Position numbers and translations under genes: made by a program. A DNA stretch of 64,000 nt from Pristionchus mayeri (Eukaryota > Nematoda > Chromadorea > Rhabditida > Neodiplogasteridae), in assembly GCA_036245805.1 (NCBI GenBank), contig BTRK01000006.1, positions 53,499,257 through 53,563,256 on the forward strand, read 5' to 3'. Below, in pieces: positions 47,250 through 57,332 of the stretch (the stretch's first letter is position 1; each line of letters starts with the position of its first letter). The notes below the pieces were generated by a model. The model was given only the letters and a program-made list of their open reading frames with translations, searched no databases and was not told where the DNA came from.

Positions 47250-48216
47250 ATGTTTATCTCTCAAATAGTATTCTTTGTCATTCTTTCTTCATCAATGCTG
47301 ATTCGCCAGTCGGAATCCTGCGCGGCAACAGCTCCTGTTGAGATGCCAAATCCCAATAGTAAGTCAGTTGATCTGGCTTGCAAATTTTCACGTCAATTAT
47401 TGTGAAAGGTCGTAAGTTATCTGCCATTTGATGCTATTTAAATTTGACTTTTTAACAACTGAATTTGTATTCTTAAAAGTGAATTGAATGAAGAGACCGT
47501 GATCTAGTTTCTCGAGCTCTAATGAAAAACTCGATTGCAGATTGTAGGACATGCGCACAGAATCTGATTATGGTCACTCAATTGGGAGTAGCATCGATTC
47601 CCTTCGAGAGCGACATGACGGACGAGACGGGAATGTGCCATGTGCGCACTTTCGTATGCGTGGAACCAAACGCGAATATCGAGGTGAGAATACTTTTTAG
47701 GATTTCTATACTTAGGGAAGTTCACCATTCGTATTTTACTAAAAATATTAAGATCGGAAAATATTGAATTGTTCTTTATTATCAAGGTTGTGCTCAACAT
47801 TTACGACACTCATCATGTGTAGTTTAGTTCGAGAAAGAATGCAACGCGCTCTTCATTCTACACACGTGTGTAGAATGAAGATAGCGTGGTGTCGTTTCTC
47901 GAACTCTACTCTGCAGCTCAAAGGAGGGGCTGAAGTGATCAGTGACGACGACGACGGGGCAGCCGACGACAGGTAGATTTCCCAACACAACCATCAAAAT
48001 ATGTGTTTAAGATGCTAATCCACCAATCTTGATGAAACAGCGAATGAAATGAATGTGTGATGGACGATAATCATTCGCTGAAATATGATTTGTTCTTTAA
48101 AGTCTAACGACAGGGCGAATCTGCGATTGACGTGTAACGCGGCTGGCACTGCATGGGTGGCAGTCAATGGAGATACCATCACGCAAGTGGAGTGCGCAGT
48201 CGGAGTGATTGGATGA
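47250..48216 (+). CDS. Secreted C6-domain (DUF281-type) protein
   Basis: Exons 47250-47358, 47541-47683, 47787-47816, 47917-47972, 48114-48216 (stop TGA). All phases close and give 146 residues. Start at the ATG of MFISQIVFFVILSSSML, a signal peptide ending near RQSESC. Mature part: NCRTCAQNLIMVTQ, GMCHVRTFVCVEPNANIE, an acidic loop SDDDDGAADD and the C-terminal LRLTCNAAGTAWVAVNG with QVECAVG. The CxxC at the start, the paired cysteines and the Trp near the end fit the nematode C6 domain (Pfam family of that name); its function is unknown. Exon 3 is only 30 bp. Introns 1 and 3 contain hairpin MITEs, and intron 3 consists almost wholly of one. Confidence 0.78.
47483..47523. mobile_element. Half copy of hairpin MITE, family H, in intron 1
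   Basis: Reads GAATGAAGAGACCGTGATCT then AGTTTCTCGAGCTCTAATG, the right arm of the family, directly before the acceptor of exon 2. Confidence 0.6.
47821..47908. mobile_element. Hairpin MITE, family H, forming nearly all of intron 3
   Basis: Begins TTTAGTTCGAGAAAGAATG and ends with the inverse TCGTTTCTCGAACTCTA. The centre is ATTCTACACACGTGTGTAGA, a perfect palindrome. The intron is 47817-47916 (100 bp), so only about 12 bp are not element. Confidence 0.8.
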
Positions 48217-48686
48217 TTACGAACATTTGCATTGCATTTCTCAGAATTTACCTGCTTTCGAATAAGCTCGACAGAATAAGCTTCTATGAAATCGTTCGTG
48301 TATAAAATATAATATATGTGGGCCATAGAATCACATTTTTCGACAAGATACACGCATAGATCTTAGGAATTCCGAGTATAGTCGAGCGTACATGTTACGA
48401 GAAGAAGTAGGAGGGTAGCGTTCAAATACGGAGAGCTAAAATATAACTAACAATTGGCCATAACTTCGATTTATTATGTGCTGATCTCTGATGTATTTCA
48501 TGTTTATCATACAATAGCAAGCAAAAACAACTCAGTTAAAAAATACAACGCATTTTTTTGCAGATATTTATTAACATCTCCCTTATCTTGAAATCATTCA
48601 AACTCCACTCCTGAATGTATGGGCATACTAATTAAAAAATAGACTTAATGCAATTAATATTTATGGGAATTTACGTCATGCTGACA

Positions 48687-50440
48687 TCACATGAATATAT
48701 CCTTGATGGCGCCATACTGATCGAAAACAGTAGCGTGCATTCGAAAATATGCATCAAAGAGCGCGGCACATTCCTGAATAAAAGTAGAGAATTTAATCTG
48801 ACAAAAACACAAAAAATGACCCGAATGCAATGATTGATCGTCATTAGATTGCCCAATCGCCACGAGAAATCGTCCAGACCCATCTCATTCTTGTAGTATA
48901 TCTGCAGAGCAAGGAGGACTTCACTGCGCAATTCATCAAAAGCCGAGATTGCTTCCGCGTCAATTGCCGAATCTGAATTAATAATTGTTGTACGGAAACC
49001 AAAAATCACGGTAGAATGATCCAAAGACATTCAGAAAACATCTTTGTAACCCACCGATTTCGCACAGAGAAAATGCTAGGAGGGCGTATAGCTCCGTGTT
49101 TGATATTTTAGCCTTCTTGAAGATCGGGGTGATGACTGCTAAGTGGTTGACCATGTAGGCACGACCAGATCTGCAAATTATTGAGTTACTGTATACTGGT
49201 CTGCTCTATCGTAAGGTAATGCGAAAGAGCGCTTGATTTGCAGATCATTTGCGAATTATTGAAGTTGTGAGATTTATCTTCTTAATTTTTTTAGCACTAC
49301 TCAAGTGGCTCACTTGTCAGGAACCAATGCAATTGAGTAATTGAGAGCTAACATTTGTAAACTTATGAAGGATATCGAATGCTAATCCCCCTTTCACAAC
49401 TTTGTTCGCCAATATTATACCCACTCTTTCATCAGCTCCCGATGGTCTCCTCCTTCATCCTCACTGAACCACTGATCATCATCATTAATATCAACTACCG
49501 TAAGCACCGATCCCATCACACTGGAATGTATCGTTTATTTGAAATATTTTACTTTTTATGTAGTTAATTGGTTAAGGTAATATTAAAATGGGAGCATAAT
49601 TATGCCTTACTATTGCTCAGAATCTCCCCATATTTGTTGAGTTCTGTAGTGGAAATCAATGAAATTGAACATTTGAATGTATCCGTTAAATATTGCATCC
49701 TGCAATTTGTTGAATTTGTGTGATTAAAGTGTTCAAAGTTGCACTCATAAGTACAATATCCATTTCCAATCACGATTTTGAATCGGATTCGAGGACTAGT
49801 TGAATGGTACAGTTTGCATTTCTAATTGTAATATTAATTATGCAAAAAATAGTTTAATTCTCACTTGTTCTTGCTGGCTCAGCCTCGTTAATGAAGGGAA
49901 TGCTTCGTGGATGAAAATGCGTGTTTCCGCGTAGCAGATATTGAATGTCTGCACCGGAGTATTCCCGTCGGCCAGGTAGAGAGTCTGCAACAATACATAC
50001 ATGATGTAATACCTTCAACACATTTTATGCTCAGTATAATCCAATTTGGTTGATTTTGTACATTTCGAACTCAGCAAAAACTGTATTTTGCTTGATCTAA
50101 CTTCAGTCGGATGCTGGATGATCTTTCGGTCATCGATTGACTCGAGTAGCTTCCACTCTTTCGACCGCCGACGCTCAACCGATGCACTGGAATTATCATA
50201 AGATCATAATTACTTCTTTCTTGGTATTGGGCTGAGTGTGTTGGTAAAATATTAACTTTGATCTTCACATTATGATGGTAACAAAGGTATTTGCAAAGCG
50301 AGATTTTTAATATTTCTATAGACTAAATATCATAGCCTACAGAATTAGGAAGCTTACTTGTACGCTATGTCGATGCGCCGTAGAATTCCGTCGGGTTCTC
50401 TGTAGTTCGTGATCGTTCTATCCACATGACAGTTGTGGTT
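48687..50440 (-). CDS. Nuclear hormone receptor ligand-binding domain, no DNA-binding domain seen
   Basis: Exons on the minus strand that read as a nematode supplementary NHR: 50440-50358 (ILRRIDIAYK), 50186-50102 (VERRRSKEWKLLESIDDRK), 49984-49865 (FIHEAFPSLTRLSQQEQ), probably about 49495-49412 (DDDQWFSEDEGG), 49170-49055 (VITPIFKKAKISNTELYALL), 48972-48821 (FDELRSEVLLALQIYYKNEM, then DFSWRLGNLMTI) and 48773-48687 (LFDAYFRMHATVFDQYGAI, stop). Phases close within 50440-49865 and within 49170-48687. The Rxxx.L..YY....RLGNL block is the conserved helix 10 region of this LBD. No zinc fingers lie between this gene and the upstream receptor at 50545-52405. It is either a DBD-less receptor, a remnant, or part of one fused gene. 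I do not see a clear start. Confidence 0.7.
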
Positions 50441-50544
50441 CTGATGATCAAATGATATCGTGGATACGACTATTGGATATTTGCATTTGCTAACATAATA
50501 AATTAGAGATTTCACATGGTAAATTTGACCGTATTTGTAATTAT

Positions 50545-52405
50545 TTATACTCTCATCAGAATGGCCTTTTCAAAGTGTTTCAAGGTGATGATGCCTTTGG
50601 TAGCAATGAAAGAGTTTGCTAGGAGGACGAGCAAACTCTGCAATATAATTGCTACCTTCATATGGTTCAGCAAGCCAATCAGTTCTCGTTGTCGAATTTC
50701 GCACTCGATGTTGCCTCGAAGCACGTACACTTTTCTCAACTCCTTCAAGATTGCGGCGCGATTTCTTCGAGCGGTTTCTGTCAGCTCTTCGCTTGCACCG
50801 GCAACTTCTGGAAAGACTCATTCAATTTCCGAACAAAAAAACGGACATTGCGCTCCCTCCCTCTTCATCTATCATATGAAAGGGTATGAGATGATGATAT
50901 CAGCAAAAATATGGAAAAATGCGACACAGCTGTGTACATGCATATTATTCTTTCCGACCCGCATCCCCGCTTGGATCAATCAATCAATCAGTCGAGGAAA
51001 GTGGAATACAGCCCAGACTCACGAGTGTCCCAGAAAGCCAAGGCGAGCAGGGCGGTGAATTCGACATTGTCTGGATTCACTCGGTCGTATTCCTTCCGAT
51101 TTATTCTGCTGCATTTGAGGTTTGCTTGCAATGCTCTGAATAAAGGATATGAAATGTGACTGAGTCAAACAAATGCTAACTCGATTTCAGCTCGTTCAAA
51201 CTCATCATAATCCACTAATGGAAATGATAGAGATTCTTCCGTCATTATGGTTGTATACCCATCGACACTGAAAACATGATTAATTTCAGGAAAATAATTG
51301 TGATTTTTACTAAGTTGTTAGATCATCTGGGAAGAAATGAGTTGTCCGATACGTGGATTCAATACGACGTACTAATTGAATAGACAACGAGATGCAGAGT
51401 TCCTGAAAACCGTGCCCATGAAATTCACAAAAAATCAATTTCGCACCTTGTTCTCAGTTTCCAATAGAGCGAAATCCGGAAACGCCTTTTCTGCGAAATC
51501 GCAAAAAGCAAATTTGAAAATACGCCAATTGCAAACAGTCATCGATTGTGTGCTTTTTATGAAGTCCTAAATGAACGATGCAGTATTTTAACAACACATA
51601 TTGTTTTGTATCTCACTATGTTGCACCCTGCGTGATCAATTGGCCTGAGTCGGTCTGACAATGGTTTAGTGCCATTCTCTCCAGACTTTCGAGTCTGACA
51701 CAACAAACTGAAAACGAATTTTCTTAAATTTGTAACGGATTGAACAATGTATCACCTGTAGCTCTGACGAAGTCTATCCATGATCGGTGTAAAACTGCAC
51801 GACGGTTGATCGAACGAGAATCTACAAGAAGCAAACATTACCAAGATTCAGTGAATTTGTAGATATCATTTTGGGAAAACATGCTCTTTTTTCCAGGCTC
51901 CCGATCACTAGAATATTGTGAATGATGGTAACTTGGTAGAAAAAGAAAGTGAAATTATGCAAACGCACGTTGTGTGATCGATGAACTCGGTTTTTCGAAC
52001 ATCATCTAATCGTCGATAATATGTAGTTGCGTCTCTTTCCGAATTCGCCGCCTTTGCTTCCTTCTCAATTTGTACGACATTTTCGTCATCAGTCGATGCT
52101 GCATTTTTCAACACTTCCAAAATCAGCGTATATCGGCATTTCCTGCACGAAAGCGTGTGCCCTGAATCTCTTAGTTTATCGGACTAATATTTGCTTAATC
52201 AGACCTCTCTCAACGCATGTTTCATCTCCATTGACACATTCAGTTGGTGAACTTTTAGAATCGCGAACGCGCCTCAAAATCGTAATATTTTGGGAATAAG
52301 GGTGGAATTGAGAACGAACTTGTAGAAAACGGCGCATGGTCGGCAGCAATCGATGCCCAGTCGACAATGCGTCGTTGGCGCTGTGCATATCAAGCATTTG
52401 CGGGG
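50545..52405 (-). CDS. Nuclear hormone receptor (zinc fingers plus ligand-binding domain)
   Basis: Exons on the minus strand: 52405-52320, 52272-52205, 52167-51969, 51821-51756, 51694-51627, 51267-51181, 51135-51023, 50807 to a stop at 50545. First zinc finger: KCLICTAPTTHCRLGIDCC then RPCAVFYK, four cysteines in the usual spacing. Second finger: ECVNGDETCVE, then SCRKCRYTLILEV. The acceptors TTTGAG and AAGAG are atypical but keep frame. A linker rich in E, K and A (EKEAKAANSERDA) leads to MDRLRQSYR. LBD blocks: FPLVDYDEFERAEIEALQ, NPDNVEFTALLALAFWD, ARRNRAAILKELRKVYVLRG. The family binds DNA and regulates transcription; many nematode members are orphan receptors. The first exon upstream of 52405 and the exact 3' end are not resolved. 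Confidence 0.75.
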
Positions 52406-53880
52406 CTGAAAATATTATATTTGGGCAGAAGAAAAGTAGAAAAAACGCTCCAATCTATTACTGCGGAACGATTAATCTATCTCTTTTCTCACCCTCAAAA
52501 TAATATTTTGATCTCTCCTGAAACTGAATCTCCTGAGTACTCGCTATGATAAAAAATGGGATTGTTGGTGGAATGCCTGGATGGGCTGGCAAGGTGCCCC
52601 AAAAGTGAAACCACAAAGTTTTACATTTTCTATACAACGAAGTGGTGAAGAAAGACAAGAAACGAGAATGGGTAAGAGAAATGACTATGAGCGCTCGCAG
52701 TTGCATTATAGGGCGGTTCATCAAACTGAACGCCTCTTCTGGGGGAATTTGCGTTCGAAATGGATAACGTCGTGCGGCATATCGATTAATAATCTTACCG
52801 AATTACTCATTTATCTGTCGTTTTCCCAGCAGGGGAACGAAGGTTGGAATAACGCGGAGGCTTCCATAAATATTAGATCAAGCAGAGTACGGAAAAGTCA
52901 ATAGAGACAATAGGATACGCGATGCGAAAATTTGAGCATAATACGCGATAATTCGCAAAATTAAGCAAATCTTCATGCTTCCAAAAGGACTCATATTTCT
53001 GCGTGTGTCCAAACGCACTTTCTCGGGAGATCGAAAGTTCATGTGGTTGACTCTGGCTAGGGGAAAATGTGGGACAATAGTACTGACAGGTGAGGCGACG
53101 AGCAAGAAACGAGAGAGGTTGAAAGGAGGGAAGAGAGGGGTGAGAAAGAGAGACAGATGCGTGGCTAAAAGTTCCCACGCTCAATTCGAGGAGGAAGATG
53201 AGAATTGTTGGTATGTCTCACATTCCAATAGGCAGTTTCCGACCTTTCATTATTTCTAGAGAATCTTGCAGGGGGCGCTCAAAAAATCGAAAAAGCAGAA
53301 CATATTCTACTTCTCCATAGGCAAAGAGTGCACCACAGGAGAGACCTCCAGAGAAAGATCCACACCACCCTTCCCTCTTCCCGCTTTCTCTTCCTCCCCC
53401 TTCACTTCCTTTCACTCTAGTCCCTTTCTTCCTCCCTCGTGCCTCTTATCTCGCAATTTGTTCAGTTCAATTCAAGTTCAATTCTCAGTTCAAGGGAGAT
53501 GTTCACGATATGTCGAGAGAAGGATACGGATAACGGTACTACCGTTTGAAGTGGTTATCAAATTACGAGGATGCGCACCCTGCACAAAGCAAAGAGGGTG
53601 TTCACATGTAAAAGAAAATGTGTTTACTTTGATGTCGAATTTTCGTAGCTCAAAAGTCCACAACTGATCGCACCGACCGAATATTTTACAAAGAATTTTT
53701 TAGGGGCAGTTAACCGATTTCAGGTTGTAACTGCACATAAACTTAGAATTTTTAATATCTTGAACTACAGTATGAAAATAAATAATTAGCAGTAGGTGAA
53801 CTACCGTATACCAATCAATAATTAGCCATGTGTCAACTATTATTCCGTGGGTCGGAAGTATGATTTTAATTATTTACATC
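52406..53880. other. Intergenic; purine- and pyrimidine-rich blocks
   Basis: Contains a GA-rich block at about 53090-53170 and a CT-rich block at about 53360-53430. Open frames on both strands are compositional. The receptor's promoter and first exon probably lie in the 52406-52650 part, but I cannot place them. Confidence 0.4.
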
Positions 53881-53925
53881 CGCTAGGAGGAGCCCCCGCC
53901 GAAGGCGCGGGGCATCCGGACTAGT
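53881..53925 (+). mobile_element. Helitron-like 3' terminus
   Basis: GC-rich hairpin GCCCCCGCC / GGCGCGGGGC at 53892-53913, then ATCCGGA and CTAG at 53921-53924 followed by T. Same terminus as the minus-strand copy at 17905-17960. 5' end not located. Confidence 0.5.
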
Positions 53926-53969
53926 AGACTATATTCAAATCGTGCGAAATATGGACCAAAGGGCTATTA

Positions 53970-54660
53970 TTGGGGTGTCCGGAAAGTTCGTATAATGCTT
54001 CGGAAAAAAGTCAGTTCGCGATCAAATGCAGCGATTGCGCAATCTGTTTGTCAACAATGTATTGCATTATTCTGACGTTGAGTAGTGAGAGGATTTAATC
54101 AGTCTACATTGATTCTTGTGATGGACTCCCATCTCTACCTCCGAGCAGTTTTACTTCATCACTACCGTCTTGGCCGATCCGTGAAGGAGGCCCACTCTGC
54201 CCTGGCCCAGTCGGAAGGAGCTGACGCCCCCTCCATACCCTTCTGCTATAAGTGGTTCTCCCGCTTCAAGAAAGGGGAGTTTGGTCTCGATGATCAACCC
54301 CGCTCTGGACGCCCTCCCTCCCTCGATCAGCCTCTCGTTCTCCGCACACTGAAGCGCAAGCCCATGGCCAGTGTGCGTGAGTTGTAGAAGGATACTGGTA
54401 CTCCCAGATCAACGGTGTCCGATATCCTCCATCGGGAATTACTCCATCGTAGATCCAATCTTCGATGGGTCAATTCCATCATCGCTACAGATGAGAAGTG
54501 GATCACGTACGATAACCCTGTGAGGAGACTGAAATGGGTGGATGCAGATGAGAAGCCCACGCCCATCCCGAAGAAGGAAGAGCACGGAAAGAAGGAACTC
54601 AGCTGCTTCTTCTTCTCAGTGCTCGGTCCCATCTACTGGGAGATCCTCGCCACCGTTGTC
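53970..54660 (+). pseudogene. mariner transposase, internally deleted and cut by the palindrome
   Basis: Begins after a possible terminal repeat (GGGGTGTCCGGAAAGTTCGT at about 53974). Frame from 54121: an N-terminal helix-turn-helix region (FCYKWFSRFKKGEFGLDDQP, then RSGRPPS), a TAG at 54385-54387, then TGTPRSTVSDILHRELLHR in the same frame. After a deletion of the middle of the gene comes IATDEKWITYDNPVRRLKW, the block with the first catalytic Asp of mariner transposases. The frame ends at GPIYWEILATVV, where the arm of the giant palindrome starts (54652). The second and third catalytic Asp are missing, so the element is dead. Confidence 0.8.
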
Positions 54661-55256
54661 TCTGCCTAACCTTCGTGTGTCTGTGTTTGCCGTGTTAAAG
54701 TTTGCCGCTCTGTTTTAAGTGTTTTCACACTCTATGATTTTGGCCGGTTGAACATAACATATTGAATGAGCTATCGTATGTATTGCTCGTATTGTTGCCT
54801 CCCGTCTGACATTGCATCTATTGTGCATAATCAAATTTACAGTGCCAATAATAGCATTGTGATTGGGAAGAAATCGTCAAGATGAGCAGTTCGGTAAGAT
54901 TCTGCAACAACTCGTCATACATTTTAAATTTCCTCAACTACCTTATGAGACGAATCGCGAGAAAATCATCCATTTGAGGGAGGTTCGCGGCGGTAAAACC
55001 AAACGTCATCGAACCCCGATAAAAACATGATCTAAGGTATTTCAAATGATGCCCTTTCAAACTGCGTTGTCAGAATTTTGATAACTGACGTCACCTTCGA
55101 GATTCAGAAGGCCAAACTTGGTACACTCACTTTTTGGGGGTCAAATCGAGCCCACTTAAACGGCCATAAGTTCGTTTAAAATGAAGATAGAAACTCGTTC
55201 TTTGTTTACAACGAAAGCTGAGAACATTCTCTACAATTTTTATGTTGAACATGTCA

Positions 55257-55364
55257 TTTCTTATGTACATCCCAGTTCGGGGTGGTCGGGTCGACCACCG
55301 AATTCTAGAAATTCTTATGTACATCCCAGTTCGGGGTGGTCGGGTCGACCACCGAATTCTAGAA
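55257..55364. repeat. 54-bp tandem duplication in the left arm
   Basis: The unit containing GTACATCCCAGTTCGGGGTG and GTCGGGTCGACCACCGAATT occurs twice in a row here, but once in the right arm (about 62800-62855). It arose after the inversion event. Confidence 0.85.
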
Positions 55365-56189
55365 ATCGGAAAAACTCGGCTGAGTGAATACGCGCGATTA
55401 ATAGGCATTATGAGTGACTAACTTGACGCCAAGAATTAGCCAAATCGAAAGGGGTAAAAAAATGAGCGTGACTTTTTGTCCGGCGATTTCAGAATGAGTT
55501 CCAGACCAAAGTACCCTCGAAGCTCCAACTGGTAGCTATTAGACTCAAACCTGTCCAAAATCATCCAAAGCAACATTTATAATTGTTTCCGACCTCAATA
55601 CAGTACTCCCATAGGGTCAAAAATACGACCGGACCTGGAAATTGAAAATCGATTTTCAGACCCTTCTCAACCTGGGAGCTTGGCCCATATGTGCGAAATC
55701 TCTTTCAAATAACATATTAATGCCCCTCTAAACTTATTAGAGAGTGGATTCACCTATACATACGAAATTTCAGCTTAGAGCCAAGGAAAGGCTCGAAACT
55801 GTACTTTAGGTCAACATTGTCATAGCGGTCCGGTTCATAGCTAGAAATGTAGAGCACAAAGAGCTAAACATTTCAACTGTTGAAAGTGAGTCTCTATCTG
55901 TTCGTCGAAGAGCGCTACAGATCCTGGAAGTTGACTAGAAACGACGGGAGACGCGCCCGGGAGAGCGCTAAATACAGGGTGCGCCAAAATTACGTGGACT
56001 GATGTTTCCATGTGATTCCTGCCTTTGGAATGGAACTTGACCGACCCGGTTCAAGTGATAGCTTATCAACCACATATGCAATAGTAACATACCAACTAAT
56101 TTTGATGGGGCCCCCTTTTGCTTTGATACAGGGCTTGAGGGCTCTGTACCGTTTGGGGCGACAGATCGATTTCTGTCCCGTTTGGGTGG

Positions 56190-56590
56190 ACGTATCAGAA
56201 TCAGAGTGGACGTATCAGAATTACAGTGGACGTATCAGAAATACAGTGGACGTATCAGAATTACAGTGGACGTATCAGAATTACAGTGGACAATTAATGC
56301 TTGAGCTAGCTAACCATTATGATATTGACATAAGCTTAGACATCGCGTTAGCATATGCCAACTTCGTTCTCTAAAAATCTCTAAAAAAAAAAGCCTTTTG
56401 CGACGGAGATGGAGTTACAGAGTGCATATATAATAGGCACAATGCGCTGTAGAGCTAACACACTCAGACATGAAAAACCATTTGGAGGGTCAAGAATTAC
56501 AGTGGACGTATCAGAAATACAGTGGACGTATTAGAATTGCAGTGGACGTATCAGAAGTACAGTGGACGTATCAGAATTACAGGGGACATC
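56190..56590. repeat. 20-bp tandem repeat ACAGTGGACGTATCAGAATT, two clusters
   Basis: Five units at about 56190-56290 and four to five at about 56500-56585, separated by about 200 bp. The unit varies at one or two positions (AATTAC / AATACA). The mirrored clusters lie at 61565-61670 and 61875-61985. In one frame it reads WTYQNYSGR repeats, which is not a gene but the repeat translated. Confidence 0.85.
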
Positions 56591-57080
56591 CGTCCACCAA
56601 CACCTCTTTTGTCTCCCCAAACGGTACAGAGCCGCCTTGAGTGTCTTCCCATTTCCAACTGTCAATTCCCGCACGAAATTTTCATCGATTTCGTCTCTTG
56701 CTTTGAGAAGGGCAGTATTGAGGTAGATTAGTGTGGAGTTATTTGTAGATGACATCTTGGCCTACAACACCCCCAAACACTGACGTCGAGGGGTTGAGTT
56801 CGGGAGAGTTCGGGGGCAAATCAATCAGAGTGATTTAGTCGGCTTCATGGGTGTCCGGCAACGATTTTGTCTTGTGAATGGAGCAGAATCTTCTCGAAAG
56901 ATCCACTTCTCCTGACCAAAGTGGGAATGTGCGCAGGATGTACGCCGTCTTCGGAGATGTGCTTTATGTAATACTGCGTATTGATCTTGAAGCCCGGAGT
57001 GACGAAAACGAGAGGGATCTTGAATGTTGAGCAAAATTCATCCTAATCTCTGATGTTAAGGGGATGGCTGGTATAACCAG
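56531..57080 (-). pseudogene. Tc1/mariner-type transposase remnant (left arm)
   Basis: Read on the minus strand: FGQEKWIFREDSAPFTRQ resembles the block with the second catalytic Asp (DSAPxH). A short PNSPELNP segment in a shifted frame then resembles the block that leads to the third Asp/Glu. The tail LLKARDEIDENFVRELTVGN resembles the C-terminal helix. Several frameshifts. The mirrored copy is at 61085-61634. Confidence 0.6.
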
Positions 57081-57332
57081 TGACTCCACAGCTATTTTAG
57101 GATTCTTCAGGATGAGAGGAATAGATTAAGCTGTTTTGGATAGTCAGCTTGCCTTCGACGTTAAAGATATTTGCATCGCTGAATAAAGTACGAAAGTGCG
57201 CGGACCTACGACAATGCAACGACAGTTTAACACATGTATCACGAGTCGTTGAAACAAAAACAGCACTATCGCGAACAATTTTTTTCAAACCCGTCCAAAA
57301 TCGACCGTACTATGGTGGAATGATATATCAGG

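Noticed and set aside
53266..53667. Ser/Pro-rich 133-codon open frame
   Set aside because: Composition follows a CT-rich DNA block; no domain, splice or homology support.
56012..56374. A repeat protein with WTYQNYSGR units
   Set aside because: It is the translation of a 20-bp DNA repeat, present in both arms of the palindrome, with no start or splice context.
56190..56590. CRISPR array
   Set aside because: The 20-bp units are directly adjacent without unique spacers, and the genome is eukaryotic.
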